A DNA stretch of 64,000 nt, taken from positions 19,558,095-19,622,094 of the forward strand of contig NC_080422.1 in NCBI RefSeq assembly GCF_029873635.1. Reading direction: 5' to 3'. A program made the translations under genes and the position numbers. This document shows positions 1 through 12,409 of this stretch, in pieces. Under the pieces are notes generated by a model. The model was given only the letters and a program-made list of their open reading frames with translations, was not told the DNA's origin and made no database searches. This DNA is from Malania oleifera. Taxonomy: Eukaryota; Streptophyta; Magnoliopsida; Santalales; Ximeniaceae. Each line of letters begins with the position of its first letter. Position 1 is the first letter of the stretch.

Positions 1-873
1 CATATTGTGATAAAGGAAGATCATTGTAAACCATTGTATTGTGTAATTTGCTTTTCATAGTGAAACCTTTGCCGATTGCTCCCATGGATGTAGGCTTTAC
101 TGAACCACATATATTTTCGGGTTGATTCTTATTGCTTTTAGATGTATTGTGTGTAGGAATTATATTTTCATTCTTCATTGTTTGCTACATTTATATATTC
201 TGCTGTGCAATCCCATACTCTTTTCACAACACTTTTCCAATTGGTTAATTTATTTAAACTTTTCTTACTGCTCGTGGGACTGTTGCTTGCAGATGCTCAC
301 ACTATTTGCATCCTCTACCTTTTTTGTTGGATCACAAGCCTTCACAATGATTTTTGGGGGGGCTGAGACCTTCCCATTAGAAGCTGCTTCTATTTGATTA
401 GCCTCTGGACCATGTTCTCCGTGATCCCTTTTATGATGTAGGATCTAGTAAACATGTCTTCCAACCTTTTCAGGAAGGTTAGAAATTCATTTAGTGTACA
501 CTGGGGTTGTCTATCGGTTGATGTAGGATGGGTTTGGTTAGCCTAGTCCTACGGACAACCCTCAAGCAAGCACATACACCTAAACAATTTAATTTAAGAA
601 TATAATCAACTAAACATTAACATCATAAATTATGCTACGACTCACATGTTGTAAGGTTTTTGAAAAGGTGTATGATTTATCCACAAATTAAGTCTCAAGT
701 GTTCATTCACCAAGGAATCAAGTTTTATGCAGAAAAGATGCTATTTCAAAGTTAAAAAATACAAGTTTTATGTTAACAAGTCAATATTTCCACGATTGAT
801 ATTAGCAAGTGATAATGATATTGAAAACTAAAAGTTCAGGAGGTCTTCAGTCACCTGAACTCAAGGCTTAGTT
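1..873. other. No gene recognised
   Basis: AT-rich sequence with only short chance reading frames. I see no conserved domain, RNA gene or element terminus. It ends where the LTR beginning TGTAGGAACTTGAACC starts at 874. Confidence 0.5.
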
Positions 874-959
874 TGTAGGAACTTGAACCAAGACAAGAAA
901 AAGAAAAGAAAAGAGAAAAGAGAAAGAAAAATAAAAGTAAGGAAATGGTTTGATACATC

Positions 960-1165
960 ACCAAACCGTCGACAGTTTTGCGGGACTTAGGAAAATCGTC
1001 GATGATTTTAGGTGGGAAGGTTTGGTTTGAGACCAAACCGTCGACGGTTTTGGAAATCTTAGGAAAACCGTTCACTGTTTCAACAATTGAGAGCTTATAA
1101 CGAAAATTTTTGGTTTGGTAAGTGACCAAACCATCGACGGTTTCAGGAAAATCGTCGACGGTTTC
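960..1165. promoter_or_regulatory. GTCGAC palindrome array upstream of the LTR TATA box
   Basis: At least five copies of an imperfect inverted repeat centred on GTCGAC or GTCGAT occur here. One at 1035-1050 is a perfect 16-bp palindrome, AAACCGTCGACGGTTT. The array ends about 20 bp before the TATA box at 1182. The variants mostly differ by C-to-T or G-to-A at CpG, as expected when methylated cytosines deaminate. Function is unknown; position suggests an enhancer-like or silencing-sensitive U3 block. Confidence 0.6.
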
Positions 1166-1202
1166 TTCCGGGTCAGCTTACCTATAAATAAGTGTAAGCT
1201 CA

Positions 1203-2815
1203 GGAAGTGGAGTTGGGATGTTGCTTCTGTAATGAAGAGATGGAATCAAATGAACATGTACTCTTTAAATGCCAATACACTAAAAAAGTTTGGGACATGG
1301 TGAGAACTTGGATGGGTATTAAAAGACAAATGACCACAGTTAAGGCTACCCTTAAATGGCTGCACAAGGAAACCAAAGGAACAAGAATCCAATCAGTTGG
1401 AAAGAAAATATGTCTTGCTTCTATAGTGTATTTCATCTGGCACTTTAGAAACAAAAAAATATTTGAAGGAAATGATATTTCTCTTGGAGAGTTGGTGAAA
1501 GTGATACAAAAGCACGTATATAGATAAGTGTATGATGGATTTAATATGTTTCCTCTTGATTGCTCAGTGGGTTGAAATGCTGCTGAATGGCTGTGTTGGT
1601 TATGTGTTTGCTTACAGATGGTGGCATGATTGATTGTTGGATGATAAGCTTTACTGTTTAACTAGCAATACTAAATTCTGGAGTTGACCAAATGCAAAGA
1701 TTGGAGAAGGCATTTTGGTACTCTAGTTTTTGCATAGATTTGAGGTTTTGAGGGAGTTTCACCAGAAGTCCTTATGGTGGGAACTTGGTCAGAGGTGGGC
1801 AAACCAGTAGTCCTTTGAAGATTAAATTTGTGCTGCAGTATTCAGTTGGGTTGACTAAAATATTTTTTGAAACATCAGTGAAGCAGATTGTAGTTGGAAC
1901 CACTGAATTTTGGAGAAGAATCAAGACTAGTGCAGTTTTGGGTTTTGCTAGAGTTGTGCTGCAACATCCTGATTGGCTTGGTTTGTATTTGTAATTCATT
2001 ACAGCTGCTGTAATTGGCTTCATTGAATGTTGGGGAAGTCTAAAAACAGAGGTTCGAAGAAGTAGTAGGGCTCTCCTGAGTTGTTGTTGACTTCTGATCT
2101 GGTTTTGGCAAGTATGATCAATGCTGCTGGATTCAGATTAGAGAGCTTAGGCTTGATACAGAGGGGATTAAATTTACTATGGTGGTAACGTGGTTAGAGA
2201 TAGATTGTACAGAAGGTCTATGAAGATTAGAGTTATGTTGCAGTAGATGACTGATACACCTTTGGTTTGACTTTGAAACCTCAATGCAGCTGTTTGAATT
2301 TGACACCACTGAATGTTGGAGAAGACTAAAAACAGATGTTTGAAGTAGTAGTTAGACTCTCCTGAGTTGAAATTGACTTCAGACCTAGTTTAGATGTAAG
2401 TATGAAGTATGGTTATTACAATGATATCAGATAATGCAGAATTGAGAGTTGCTGTTGCACTGCCCTACTCAATGACATTATTATGGGTAGTGTTGACGCA
2501 TTTTGAATTTAAAAGGAGTAATATACACTTCTAGAAATAAGAGGAACTTGAAGACTGCATGATCACTACCTTGGAGATGTCTGCATGAACAAAAGGTACA
2601 TTTTTAGAGCATCTTTTGTTAAATCAAAATGTCTCTTGATTTTTGAATGCTTTCAGTTGTTCTGAAACTTTATGATTCATGTTATGAAGATAGGTAGATC
2701 TGATGATTGTACCTTTTCTGTTTGTGAGATATATATCTGATTAACCTTGTTATGCTCAGTGTAGTTGTACATATTCGATTTTGATTAATATATTTACCTT
2801 TACTGATAAAAAAAA
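1203..2815 (+). mobile_element. 5'-truncated L1-type LINE
   Basis: The insertion is flanked by a 12-bp direct repeat AGTGTAAGCTCA (1191-1202 and 2816-2827) and ends in an A-rich tail, the hallmarks of target-primed reverse transcription. Only the last part of ORF2 (to 1527) and a long 3' untranslated region remain. The 3' region holds three diverged copies of a roughly 290-bp repeat: the phrase around CACTGAATTTTGGAGAAG (1902) recurs near 2020 and 2308, and the phrase CTCTCCTGAGTTG occurs at about 2070 and 2360. The LINE landed just after the TATA box of the LTR at 874-4576, splitting the LTR promoter from its leader. Confidence 0.85.
1204..1527 (+). pseudogene. LINE ORF2 C-terminus with zf-RVT zinc-binding domain
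   Basis: An open frame of about 106 residues begins with the zinc-binding reverse-transcriptase tail (zf-RVT family). Visible motifs are CCFCNEEMESNEHVLFKC (a Cx2C...HxxxxC arrangement) followed by W-rich text ending IWHFRNKKIFEG. This domain lies at the end of plant L1 ORF2 proteins. Endonuclease and reverse transcriptase are missing because the insertion is 5' truncated, so it cannot move by itself. The frame runs to the truncation edge, so the true start is absent. Confidence 0.85.
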
Positions 2816-4576
2816 AGTGTAAGCTCATTTTTTCTTTAGAAAAATAAGTTTTTTTCTCTCTCTCTCCTAGGGTTTTGAATTTCTCTCTCTCTAAAGCTCT
2901 CTCGGGTTTCCCTCGTGCTCTTCGAACCTCTCTCCTTCCTCTTGGCTTGTGGTTTCTCTTTCCTCGGCGAGTTTTAGGAAAAGTTAGGATTCATTCCAGG
3001 GAATGTGGTAGGTAGATTTTTAAGAACAGGTAAGGGGATTAGATTATGCCAGTTATTTTTGAAATGTGAATCGATTAAACTGTAGTATATGATACAAGAT
3101 TGTTATATATGATTTCCTGATTTAATCGGGCGGATGAAAATGTTGTTTTGGTTATTATACTTGGATTTGAGGAAAAATTAAAGTGAGTGAGGTGATCATC
3201 TCCGTTTTACCAGTAAAATATGTATTTTGAGTTGAACTAAATTTTATGAATGATCATACCCTTATTTTTAGTAAAATATATTTTCCCCGGGCAATTTATT
3301 ATATTACAATTTAATATTCAAATAGTGTGGCATGAATATGATTATTTAAATGCATAATTAACTGGTGGATTAAGTGATATGGTATTGCATGGCAAAATCG
3401 GGATTTTTATACTGAATGCTGGTTTAATATACGGAATACGAGTTTTATATTGAGATTTGGTTATAATGAGCTTTGAGCTTGGAAATGTTGTGATTAATGC
3501 AGAAATTGTAAGTCAATGGTGATATACTGATCACGTGGTTATTGAAAAGTTATCGCTGAGACGTTGGGGAGGAATGCTCATGATATATGTGTTGAGAATT
3601 GTGAACACAAAATAGGAGTCGAGAATTATGAATATGAAATATGTGTTGAGAAATATGAACAAATTATCTATTTTATTATGTAATTTGCAATGTATGTTCC
3701 AAGAACCTTGTTGGACAATGGATGCCCAGTACCGTAGTTACAGATGATATATATATGTCTTTGCAACCACACTATGTTGAGAGTGTTGGTAGTGGATGTC
3801 GATTTGGCCTACAAAGAGTTGTGGACCACCCCTAGAGTTCGGATCAGGCTGCGGTAGGCAAATCAGACTACAGATGCTATATGTTTGACTTAGCCTGGTG
3901 GTAGGTCAATCAAGGCTAAGTCTAGTTTTCGGACCGCACAACCCAATCATGTGGGGTTATTACATGATGTGATTATGATAGTTCAATCAGGGACGTTCTT
4001 ATTTACATAATTGTAGATTTATATAATGGGGCTATTGTTGAGCCAAGTTATGAACTAGAAAGAAAATATATGTATTTTTAAATATATAGGTGTGAGTACA
4101 ATTTACAATGCTTTGCATTTAAATATAACTTGATGGATATATTTTCTACACTAAAACTCATGTTAGCTACACTGATAATAATCTAATTCATTTTACTAAG
4201 AAGTATCTCACCCCAATAAATATATTAAATTTTTCAGGGCTTATAGGAAATCAAATCTAGGAGCTTTAGGGCGGGACCTAGAAGAGTTCGCGGAGGGTGA
4301 GTGTTGGGGGCCACTATTTTGTTAACAACAAATGTTTTGGATATTTTGGGTTATAATATGAATTTAAGTATGGTAGATGTGATAGCTGTGAGACAGTACT
4401 TTGGTAGGTATGGAATGGGTAGTCTTTTGCTTCTACTGTATGTATTTTAATTACGTTATGGAAAGTTGGTACCTGAGACCCCTTTTTGGGTTCGGGTTAT
4501 TACATTTGTGGTATTAGAGGTATCATATAATGATGTCATTTTTATGTTGATTATGGAATATTTTTGGGGGCGTTAC

Positions 4577-5638
4577 AGTTGTGGTATTAGAGCCTAGATT
4601 GCTAGGTTATGGGCGCATTTTGCATTTTGGGGTTTATGGATAATTTAAGGGCATTTATGCCGGGGGGAGAGTTTTAATATGACTTTTATAACTGTTTCCC
4701 CTCATAAATGTGCCTATTGACTTTAGTATATCGGTTATACAAGGGTGCTAATAGTGGTTTCATAACCGTATCTCCTTATGAATGAGCCTATTAATTTTTG
4801 GTATATCAAAAGTGACCAAAACTTTCAAGAGGTTTTGCTTATGATGTGATTGAGACAAAACAAGGGAATTATATCTACATAAAATTCCTTAATTGAACAT
4901 TGAGTTTGATTCTTGCAGGCCTTGCATCTCATAATTTAATGCCAAAAAAAAAATAAAAATTAGTAGAGTTGTTAACTTCTAATCTCGAGCAAAATATGAA
5001 TTGGTTATCTACTCAAGAATAATAACTACACTAGACTTTTAACACATTTATTTGACTAAGTAATCTTGTTTCCATTATTAACAAGAATATTATCATAACT
5101 TATAATCTTGAGCAAGACGTGAATTGATTATCTACTTAAGAATAATAACTACATTAGACTATAGACACATTTATTTGGCTAAGTAATCTTGTATATTAAC
5201 AAGAATGTTATCACTTTTTCATGCCACTACAAAGATTCTATGCAAGCCCATATAAAGAACTATTTAATATACAAATTTTATGTTTTTGAAACCTTTTAGT
5301 TGCTCCATATAAAATTTCATTTGAGTCGCCATTCAATAAATGTGTTGAGGCAATTAATGATAATTTTACATGCAATACCACAATCATAATTGATGCATCC
5401 CAATAAATAGCATAGGCATAAGGATTGCCAAAATAAATGCATACTTGGAGACTATCAAATTCATTAATGTGATTCCTTGTCTTACTACTATGCCCTTCTT
5501 TTTGCCTTTATAAGCATTATGCAAAACACTACCCATCATGTGTTGCTTTTCCTAAAATGTCTACACCAAAACTAGTCTCATTGATACAATGACCTAATGA
5601 CTCACTTCTAAAAATGAGTAGCTTATGACTATCCCAAG
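4577..5638. other. Decayed retroelement interior and short duplications
   Basis: The region begins with a degenerate primer-binding site, TTGTGGTATTAGAGCC (4578-4593). Two diverged copies of a segment ending in a GTATATC core lie at about 4690-4750 and 4755-4815; a loosely similar stretch occurs at 31980-32025. A tandem duplication of about 118 bp spans roughly 4975-5215, sharing the phrase CAAGAATAATAACTACA-TAGACT. No coding region is recognisable. Confidence 0.45.
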
Positions 5639-7795
5639 TGTAATAACCTAATAAATTCTACAGGACTTGTCGACAAACACAGGGGTTTTGTCGACGAGGG
5701 CTCTTCAGGATCTCATCGATGAAGTCCAGTTTTGTCAACGAGAAGATATCGAGAGGGGGTTTAAAGTAGACTGAAACTTGTCGACGAGGGTGCGGGTTCG
5801 TTGACAAACTTTCTACAGGACTCGTCGATGAGTGACGTGTCTCGTCGATGAATCCAGCCCTTTAAATAGCTAAAACTCAGATTTTTAATCAAAATCTTCA
5901 GCGTAGAAACCCTCCTCTCTCTCTCTCTCACGAACCCCTCCCGTTCTCTCTTCGATCCTGGCCCCATTTCTCACCAGATTGAAGATCTGAGGCCACCACG
6001 ACGCTCCTGACGAAGTTCTCTACAAGTTTTCCGGAGCAGATCGTGGGGAAAGTTGGTTTGAAATTCATCCCAAATCTAGGGTAAGGTGTTTTATTTAGAA
6101 TCTGCTTTTCCTACAGTTATAAGAAGTGTTGTATACAGAAAAATACTGATATTTTGTTTTAGGGGATATTATTTTCAAGATATTGAGTTAGGAACCCTGC
6201 AGGTATAGGGCCATAATTTAGTAAGGGCTTTTCAGATTTAAGGTAAGGAAAATATGTTATGCTAGCGATTTTTAATATGTATACAGAATATTATGAATGT
6301 GTATTGACAAACATGCAGATCATATTATTTTTCCAAAGAATTATGAATATTATTTTTATAATAGAATTACAAAAATTAAGCATGAGATTGTGTTTACTCA
6401 AATGTGTGGCATGAGTTTATTACAGTACAATATATATAGATTTTACAGTATTACAGATATTTAGATGTTTCAGATTATTAGAAATGAATGAAACTTACAG
6501 TATTTCCCAGAAAAACATGATTTCTAAACCATAACACTCAGATAGTTTATTCAAACAGATTATACAATTATAGCATCAAGATACTACAACAGATTATTTA
6601 GAGATTACAGATATTATATACAGAGTATGCATATATTATATATAGAGTATACAAATAGTATATACAAATATTTTATACAGATATTACAGATAGTACAGAT
6701 AGAAAACACATATGTTACAGACAAATAATATATATATTTCAGTCAGATATCTCAAATAATACAACTCAGAATTATAGTGTTATGGTTGTTTTTGAAATCA
6801 TGTTAAAAGCAGTAAGATGATTATATATTTATATATGTATACAATATTACACGATATCAGATCCATGTGGAAATTACAGACATATATATTTACAGCAGAG
6901 CACGGTACCATTGCTAGTTTCAGACACGTGCAACCATATGACTCAGATAGTATGTGGATTCCGTCTAACCGTGTTAGGAGAGATTTGTAGTCTCCCTAGC
7001 ATGCTGAGTTGAGGTAGCCGGTTAGACGATGATAGAGGTTTGAGATGGCTCGGAGTGATTGCAGTGGGCTAGGATCTTCATAGATCATTATAGATTGGCG
7101 GATGATAGAGATGGAGGGCCGACTAGAGTAAGTCCAGCCTACGGGCCGTACAACCTTATCATGAGGGGATATATCATGATATACAGATCACACGGTATAG
7201 CAGAAGTTCCTATGTACAGATATATCACACAGCAGCAATTTATATTATTATATTAGCAGTATCTTTAGATAGTAAACTCAGATACACAATTATATTTTAA
7301 AAGATTACATGATAGATATATATATTCTGTACAGTTTATCAGTTTTCTCATATTACAGTATTATTATAGTATTTTAAATGATTAATTCAGCTGCCATACA
7401 CTAGTAATTACATATTTCCACTTATTGATCGTTGTTTTATCCCAGTGACTTATTATTTTTCAGAGAATCCTGTTAGGCGAGCAGATCAGGCTCGCGGTTA
7501 GAGATTGTCTTGAGCTGCCCTAGAAGGGTAGGTGTATTTTTTATGGCAGTGATTTGGGGTATATTGTTTTGAGATGTTGTCACTGGATATTTTGTGTTGT
7601 AATTATATTTCAAAGCTCTATAGTTTTCTTGTATTGTATTGTATATAGCAGTTCCCACTTTGTGTACCGCTACTTGGTTGTGTATGATTTACAGAGATTC
7701 CTTGGTGGTCTTTTGGGCCTGGGATGTTATTATCATTATTTCAGACAGTTGATGTTTACGAAAAAAAAATGTTGAATAAATAGCAGGTCGTTACA
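5639..7795 (+). mobile_element. Solo LTR, GTCGAC family, 2.16 kb
   Basis: The element runs TGTAATAACC...GTCGTTACA and is flanked by a perfect 5-bp target duplication CCAAG (5634-5638, 7796-7800). No internal region is present, so it is a solo LTR left by LTR-LTR recombination. Its U3 holds several GTCGAC/TCGACGA palindromes (5669-5855), then a TATA-like CCTTTAAATAGC (5870), then a CT-rich leader. It matches the solo LTR at 21056-23058 in end sequences and in the stretch after the TATA box (GAAGTTCTCTACAAG-like text, then AAATTCATCCCAAAT). Short frames inside it are not genes. Confidence 0.9.
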
Positions 7796-7800
7796 CCAAG

Positions 7801-10221
7801 TGTGGGAGTTACGTTGTATAATAATTAGCCCAAACATGCCAGATCGTCTTCTCATGGAATGCAGATTAATTTTAAACTAGTGTGAACTAGGAAAAGAAAA
7901 TAAGAAAACAATTTTATTGAACATGGTTTAGATTCGAAATCTTAGGGTTTTTGAAAGTTTGTGCTGAAATTAAAACAAATTAAAACCTAAAACAAGAACA
8001 TAACGTGCATAAACAGAAGAATAACTACGATGCAATTAAACAAATGAACTAACTAAGCTAACCTAGTACAATCCATTCAACCATCCAAATAAATGATAAC
8101 CAAACCAAATAAGAAAAATGACCAACTCTTTAAACATTAATCTCATGAAGGCATTCAACAATTAAATGAACCTAAACAAGGGCTTAAACAAAAGTGAATT
8201 AAATTTAAACGAAGGCCGAACAAGGATAAACTACACCTAAACAAATGAAAATAAATTCAACTTATATAAAATCTTAAGTAACAATAAACTACACTTAAAC
8301 AAAATCTAACACTCAACCAAGTACTTAAACATATTAAATCCACATTAACTAAGCTTAAACAAAGCGAAATTAGCCCAACAATATTAAGTTTCATCAAATA
8401 CTAAAATGTCATTGAAGTTTAAGCAAACTAATTAATTAAAGTGACAAGAGAACTAGAGATGGAGTGAAACAATAAAATAAGTCAACTTAACAATGAAACC
8501 AAGAATAAAAAAAAAACAGATTTTGAATTTGACAATAAAAATAAACTCAAACAGAATTTTTAAACTAACTTTAACAATAAATAAACTCAAGATGAAATTG
8601 AAGTAGATTAATAAATAGAAAATTCCAACAAAGTAATTTAAAATGACATTAAACTTAAATACTACAACTAGATGACAACAGAAAATTTAAAATAATCATC
8701 AAAATAACATAATACAAGTAAATAAATATAAGCACAAGAGAGAGAGAATGAAAGAGGAGAGAGGAGAAGATGGCTGTGAGTGTTGGACCTCGGGTCTCCT
8801 CCTGTGTGCGGCGCAGAGGCCAAAGAACCAGCAAAGAGAGTAGCCCACCACACCCCCCCCCCCCCCCTACTCTCAAAACCTACTCTCAAAACTAAAAGCA
8901 ACCCTACCTCGAGCCCTCCAAAAGCAAACCTACCAACTCAAAGGAATAATATCGCCCCACTCCCCTTTTTACAATTTGGCCAAGCAAAGTGAAGACCCAA
9001 GACCCACCTCTCACACACTTGCATGGCCGAGTCACATCAAGACCCAGCCCACTTTATTTTATTTTTTTTTTCTTTTCTTGTTTCTTCTTTTTTCTTTTCT
9101 TTTGTTCCGCAGCGCACAATCCCAATTTTGACCATCCTAAAGCTGGTATCTCTCAAAACTCAAAATACGAAAGTTGTAGAGCACTTTCTCGGCTTGCGAT
9201 AACATTTTGAATTGTCTTGATCAGAATTCGCATGAGAAAGTTACGTCCAAATTATGAAGTAATATTAGTTTTAGCTTCCAATAGTTGCCCTGTAATAAAA
9301 AAAATATCAAAAATTTGTAAATTACTCAATAAAATCTAAATATTATAAATAAAACACAATGTTAAAATATTGAGAATAATTAGGCATTTAATTAAAAATA
9401 TAATCCTTAATGCATGAATTAAAACACCTAATTACGCATCTTTGACGTGTAATCACCTAATATTGATTATGACAACTACTTACCATTATGCGCCTTAATT
9501 TAGGACCACAACATATGTATCTAGTGACAATTTTTTTTCGTAGACATTTTACTTATTTTGATTATTATGGTTGTACCTCCTTCGTTGGTTTTCTTTTTAG
9601 TTGTCTATGCACTTTCTAAGTCTTCTAATGCAATAGTTATCATTCACCTGCTTATTGTTCCTTAGATTTGTCTTGAGCTTTGATTTTTGATTTTTGATTT
9701 TAGCTTTGATCCACTATATTAGCCTGCATTGTTTGTTGTAAAAATTTTTGCTAACATAAAATTTCTTTGTTTGAACATCCTCAGTTATTACATTATTTTT
9801 GTTAAAAATTTCCTACATCACTTTGGAAGTTTCATATTTGCAATAAAACATCATAAAACTCATTTGACAATTGTGAATATAGTCCTTACACTTCTTATTA
9901 CCACCTTCCCATTTCAAAATTTCATTCGTCTTGCTCGTATCTCCTTGAGGTCACAGGCTTGAAGTATCCAAAACATATATAGAATTTTTTAAGCAAAATA
10001 ATTTTTGCCCCTTTCCAAGGCATAAAGTTAGTGCATCTTGTTACTTTGTGTGTTGATCATCTTGTTACTTCTTTATTCGGAGAGAACTTTCACTCTTTTT
10101 CTGAATCCATCAATTATTGACCAAAGAAACAACTGAGAATTTATAAACAATGGAAAATAGGTAGAGACATCATTATCACCATGCAACCACCTCTTTTGCA
10201 CTTCATTGCTTCGAACATGAC
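7801..10221. other. Intergenic; A-biased tract and LTR-like fragments
   Basis: From about 7880 to 8760 the plus strand is strongly A-rich with few G, and carries repeated AAACTAAAC/TTAAACAAA-like words. It is followed by a GA-rich segment, a run of C at about 8852-8868 and a T-rich tract (9056-9105). The stretch 9140-9260 has a phrase about AAGTTGTAGAGCAC that I associate with old LTR-element sequence. No ORF has recognisable homology. Confidence 0.35.
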
Positions 10222-10660
10222 TTGGATTTGCTAGTTGCTTATGAGAGAAGTATCCAATTATCCTTTGTTGCTTGTCCTACTGCTCATCATGTTTTAGTTC
10301 TTCAAATTGTAGTCCCATATGTGCATTCTTTGTCTTGTCTATTCCTTATATTCTTATCCCTTCCTCACATAATAAAGTGCATGCTATCCTTGTGTAGAAG
10401 CATGCAATGGATGTAGAAATGGGTCGATGCCTTCATCACTCTAGGGATATGATATTTGGTAGACCCTAATATTCCTAGCTAGTACGGATTTGGGTAGGTA
10501 TTGTTGGGTCTTTATATACCATCAAATATCTTTTTGATGACTTTATTGAGCAACTTAAGATTTGGCTGATTGCTAAAAGGTACACTGTGAGAAATGATAT
10601 TTGATTATTTTGAGACCCTTAGTTATCACATTTATTATTTGTCTACTATTTTTTCTTCTT
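10222..10660 (+). pseudogene. Ty1/copia pol relic (integrase end to RT start)
   Basis: Across frameshifts and stops the plus strand gives HAMDVEM (10398-10420), then TIKYLFDDFIEQLKIWLIAKRYT (10518-10587, split here: TIKYLFDDFIEQ then LKIWLIAKRYT), then DYFETL after a one-base shift. In copia polyproteins these correspond to the AMDEEM, TIKY-ADGTIERYKARLVAKGYT and DYFETF blocks at the start of the reverse transcriptase. The fragment is far too broken to function. Upstream integrase similarity is weak and upstream bounds are approximate. Confidence 0.55.
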
Positions 10661-11848
10661 GTAAGATTATATGGGAAAAATTTCTTATGCAAAATCAAAT
10701 ACACATTTTGCTCCTTAAATATACTAAAAATCATGTACCTCTAATCTCTCTTGCAAAACTATAGATACTGAAAGGGCTACATATTTTTAAGGAATTATTC
10801 ATACGAACATGCAAAGATACTTTTCTTTGAAACTATTTGAAGAGAGAAGAGAGTAATTCACAAGGAATATGCTAAATATGCTCAAAGCAAAATAGGATGT
10901 GAGCAACCTACTAATCGAGAAATAGCTTGAGCAAACTTCTTACTTTTATTCTGAAACTTTTCTTAGTTTTTTTTCTTTTCCTTATGCTATTCATATTAAC
11001 TCTAAATCTTTCGATTCATGAGTTTTGTTCTAATTATTTGAGAAAAAATTTAGAAGAATTGTTTTCTCTCAGTTACTAAGCACTATCTTGAGCAAGCTCC
11101 TAGCTAGTTACCATTATTTCAAATCTTTTCTTAATTCTTCTTTTTTCTTATTTTGTGTGTATTGATTCTAAGTCATTGCATTCATGAGCAATTCTATTAC
11201 TATCAAGAAAAAAATGGAAGATACTTTTTTTTATTCAAGTTTGGTGAGATAACCTAGTGATTTGGTCTCAATTATAAGTAAATAGGTCCCAATCCTTTGT
11301 TCTAGGTGCACACATGTACAACTTGGCATAAATAAGAATAAACGTACGTCAACTTGACCATATTACTATATAGTTTGATTTAATCTTATATTTCTCTTTT
11401 TTTTTTATTACATATTGTTTGATTGCGTATATAATTCCATGAGTGTCTAATAGGCCAATACTTTTAAATTTCATACACAAATGTATTATATTGACTTCAT
11501 AATGTGACTTAAAGTATTCACTCTAAAGTATTCACTCTCAATTTTCAATTTTTTGAGCATTTTTTTTATATGAGATAAAGTTTTTAAAATGTACATAACA
11601 TCACTCTTAATTTTTTTTGTTACGTGATTTCCCCTCAAATCTTGAATTTACTTTATCCTAACAAATGCATATGACAAGATGGGATGATATTATTTTTAAA
11701 TTATCAAATTTTTTGTTAGTATACTATTTTAGAGCTCAATTGATTCTAGCATAGTTTCTTTTCTTTCTTTTTTCTCTAAAAACAAAAATAAATTATCCAA
11801 TTTCCATTTACAACTCTTTAATTATATTTTCTCATAGATTGAATGATA
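10661..11848. other. No feature recognised
   Basis: AT-rich sequence with homopolymer T runs. Nothing here supports a gene or a definable element. Confidence 0.5.
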
Positions 11849-11853
11849 ATTAT

Positions 11854-12288
11854 TGTTGCGGGATCAAATTGGTGATGACCTGCGACGTCGCTCTTTGAGT
11901 TCCGATGATTTGAAAAGGATGGAAACACAGAAAGTTTGTAGGACCCGGGGTGTACTCCGGGGGATCAATGCCTAAGTAAGGGAATACTTCAAAGAGGTTG
12001 AATGCAACAGTAAAGTGGGTTAAGAGTGAGATACCTTAGCCTCTTCTCTGAATCCTTATTTATAGTGATAGAGTTTAATCCAAGGGTGATGTGCCATTTA
12101 TTGGTGAATTATGGTGCAAGCGTGAATCGCTCCGGTTGTTATAGCGTTGGTGTAGATTGCTCTAGTCATCATGGAGCTGGCGTCAATTGCTCTGGTTGAG
12201 CAGTTGACTTAAGTGGTAACTTCCCTCATCAATGCTGAACTTTAGTCTCCTCTGGACTTATGGTAAGTAATATATTTGGGGTATATCA
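11854..12288 (-). repeat. 3' LTR of the non-autonomous element
   Basis: 435 bp, TGTTGCGGGA...TATATCA on the plus strand. It pairs with 14351-14785 with many scattered substitutions. It contains an inverted TATA-like box (TTATTTATAGTG, about 12056). Confidence 0.85.
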
Positions 12289-12303
12289 GTTGCCCCTCCT
12301 TCA
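12289..12303 (-). promoter_or_regulatory. Polypurine tract of the non-autonomous element
   Basis: On the minus strand GAAGGAGGGGCAAC sits directly before the 3' LTR, the position where plus-strand DNA synthesis is primed. Confidence 0.6.
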
Positions 12304-12409
12304 GTTTTGAATTTTTGAAGCTGGCTTCAAAAGTTTGAAAGTTGTTGTTGTTGGTTTTTTTTTTTTATTTTTGGTCAAGCAACTCTTCTTGAGGCATTTT
12401 GGGCTGCTT

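Larger units (their letters stand above)
874..4576 (+). repeat. 5' LTR of a decayed gypsy-like element, split by a LINE
   Basis: The left end TGTAGGAACTTGAACC (874) resembles the start of the complete chromovirus LTR at 16251 (TGTAAGAACCTGAACC). The right end is GGGGGCGTTACA (4576), followed by a degenerate tRNA-Met type primer-binding site TGGTATTAGAGCC. Internal landmarks in order are an array of GTCGAC palindromes (960-1165), a TATA box CTATAAATA (1182-1190) and a CT-rich leader (2855-2930). Removing the LINE and its target duplication (1625 bp) leaves about 2.1 kb, a length like the other LTRs here. No matching 3' LTR or coding interior is visible, so the rest of the element is lost or unrecognisable. 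A near-copy of the LTR-end and primer-site junction lies about 80 bp upstream, at 4494-4525. Confidence 0.6.

Noticed and set aside
8655-9210. Several short ORFs rich in G, P or F
   Set aside because: They coincide with homopolymer C, T and GA runs and have no conserved motif.
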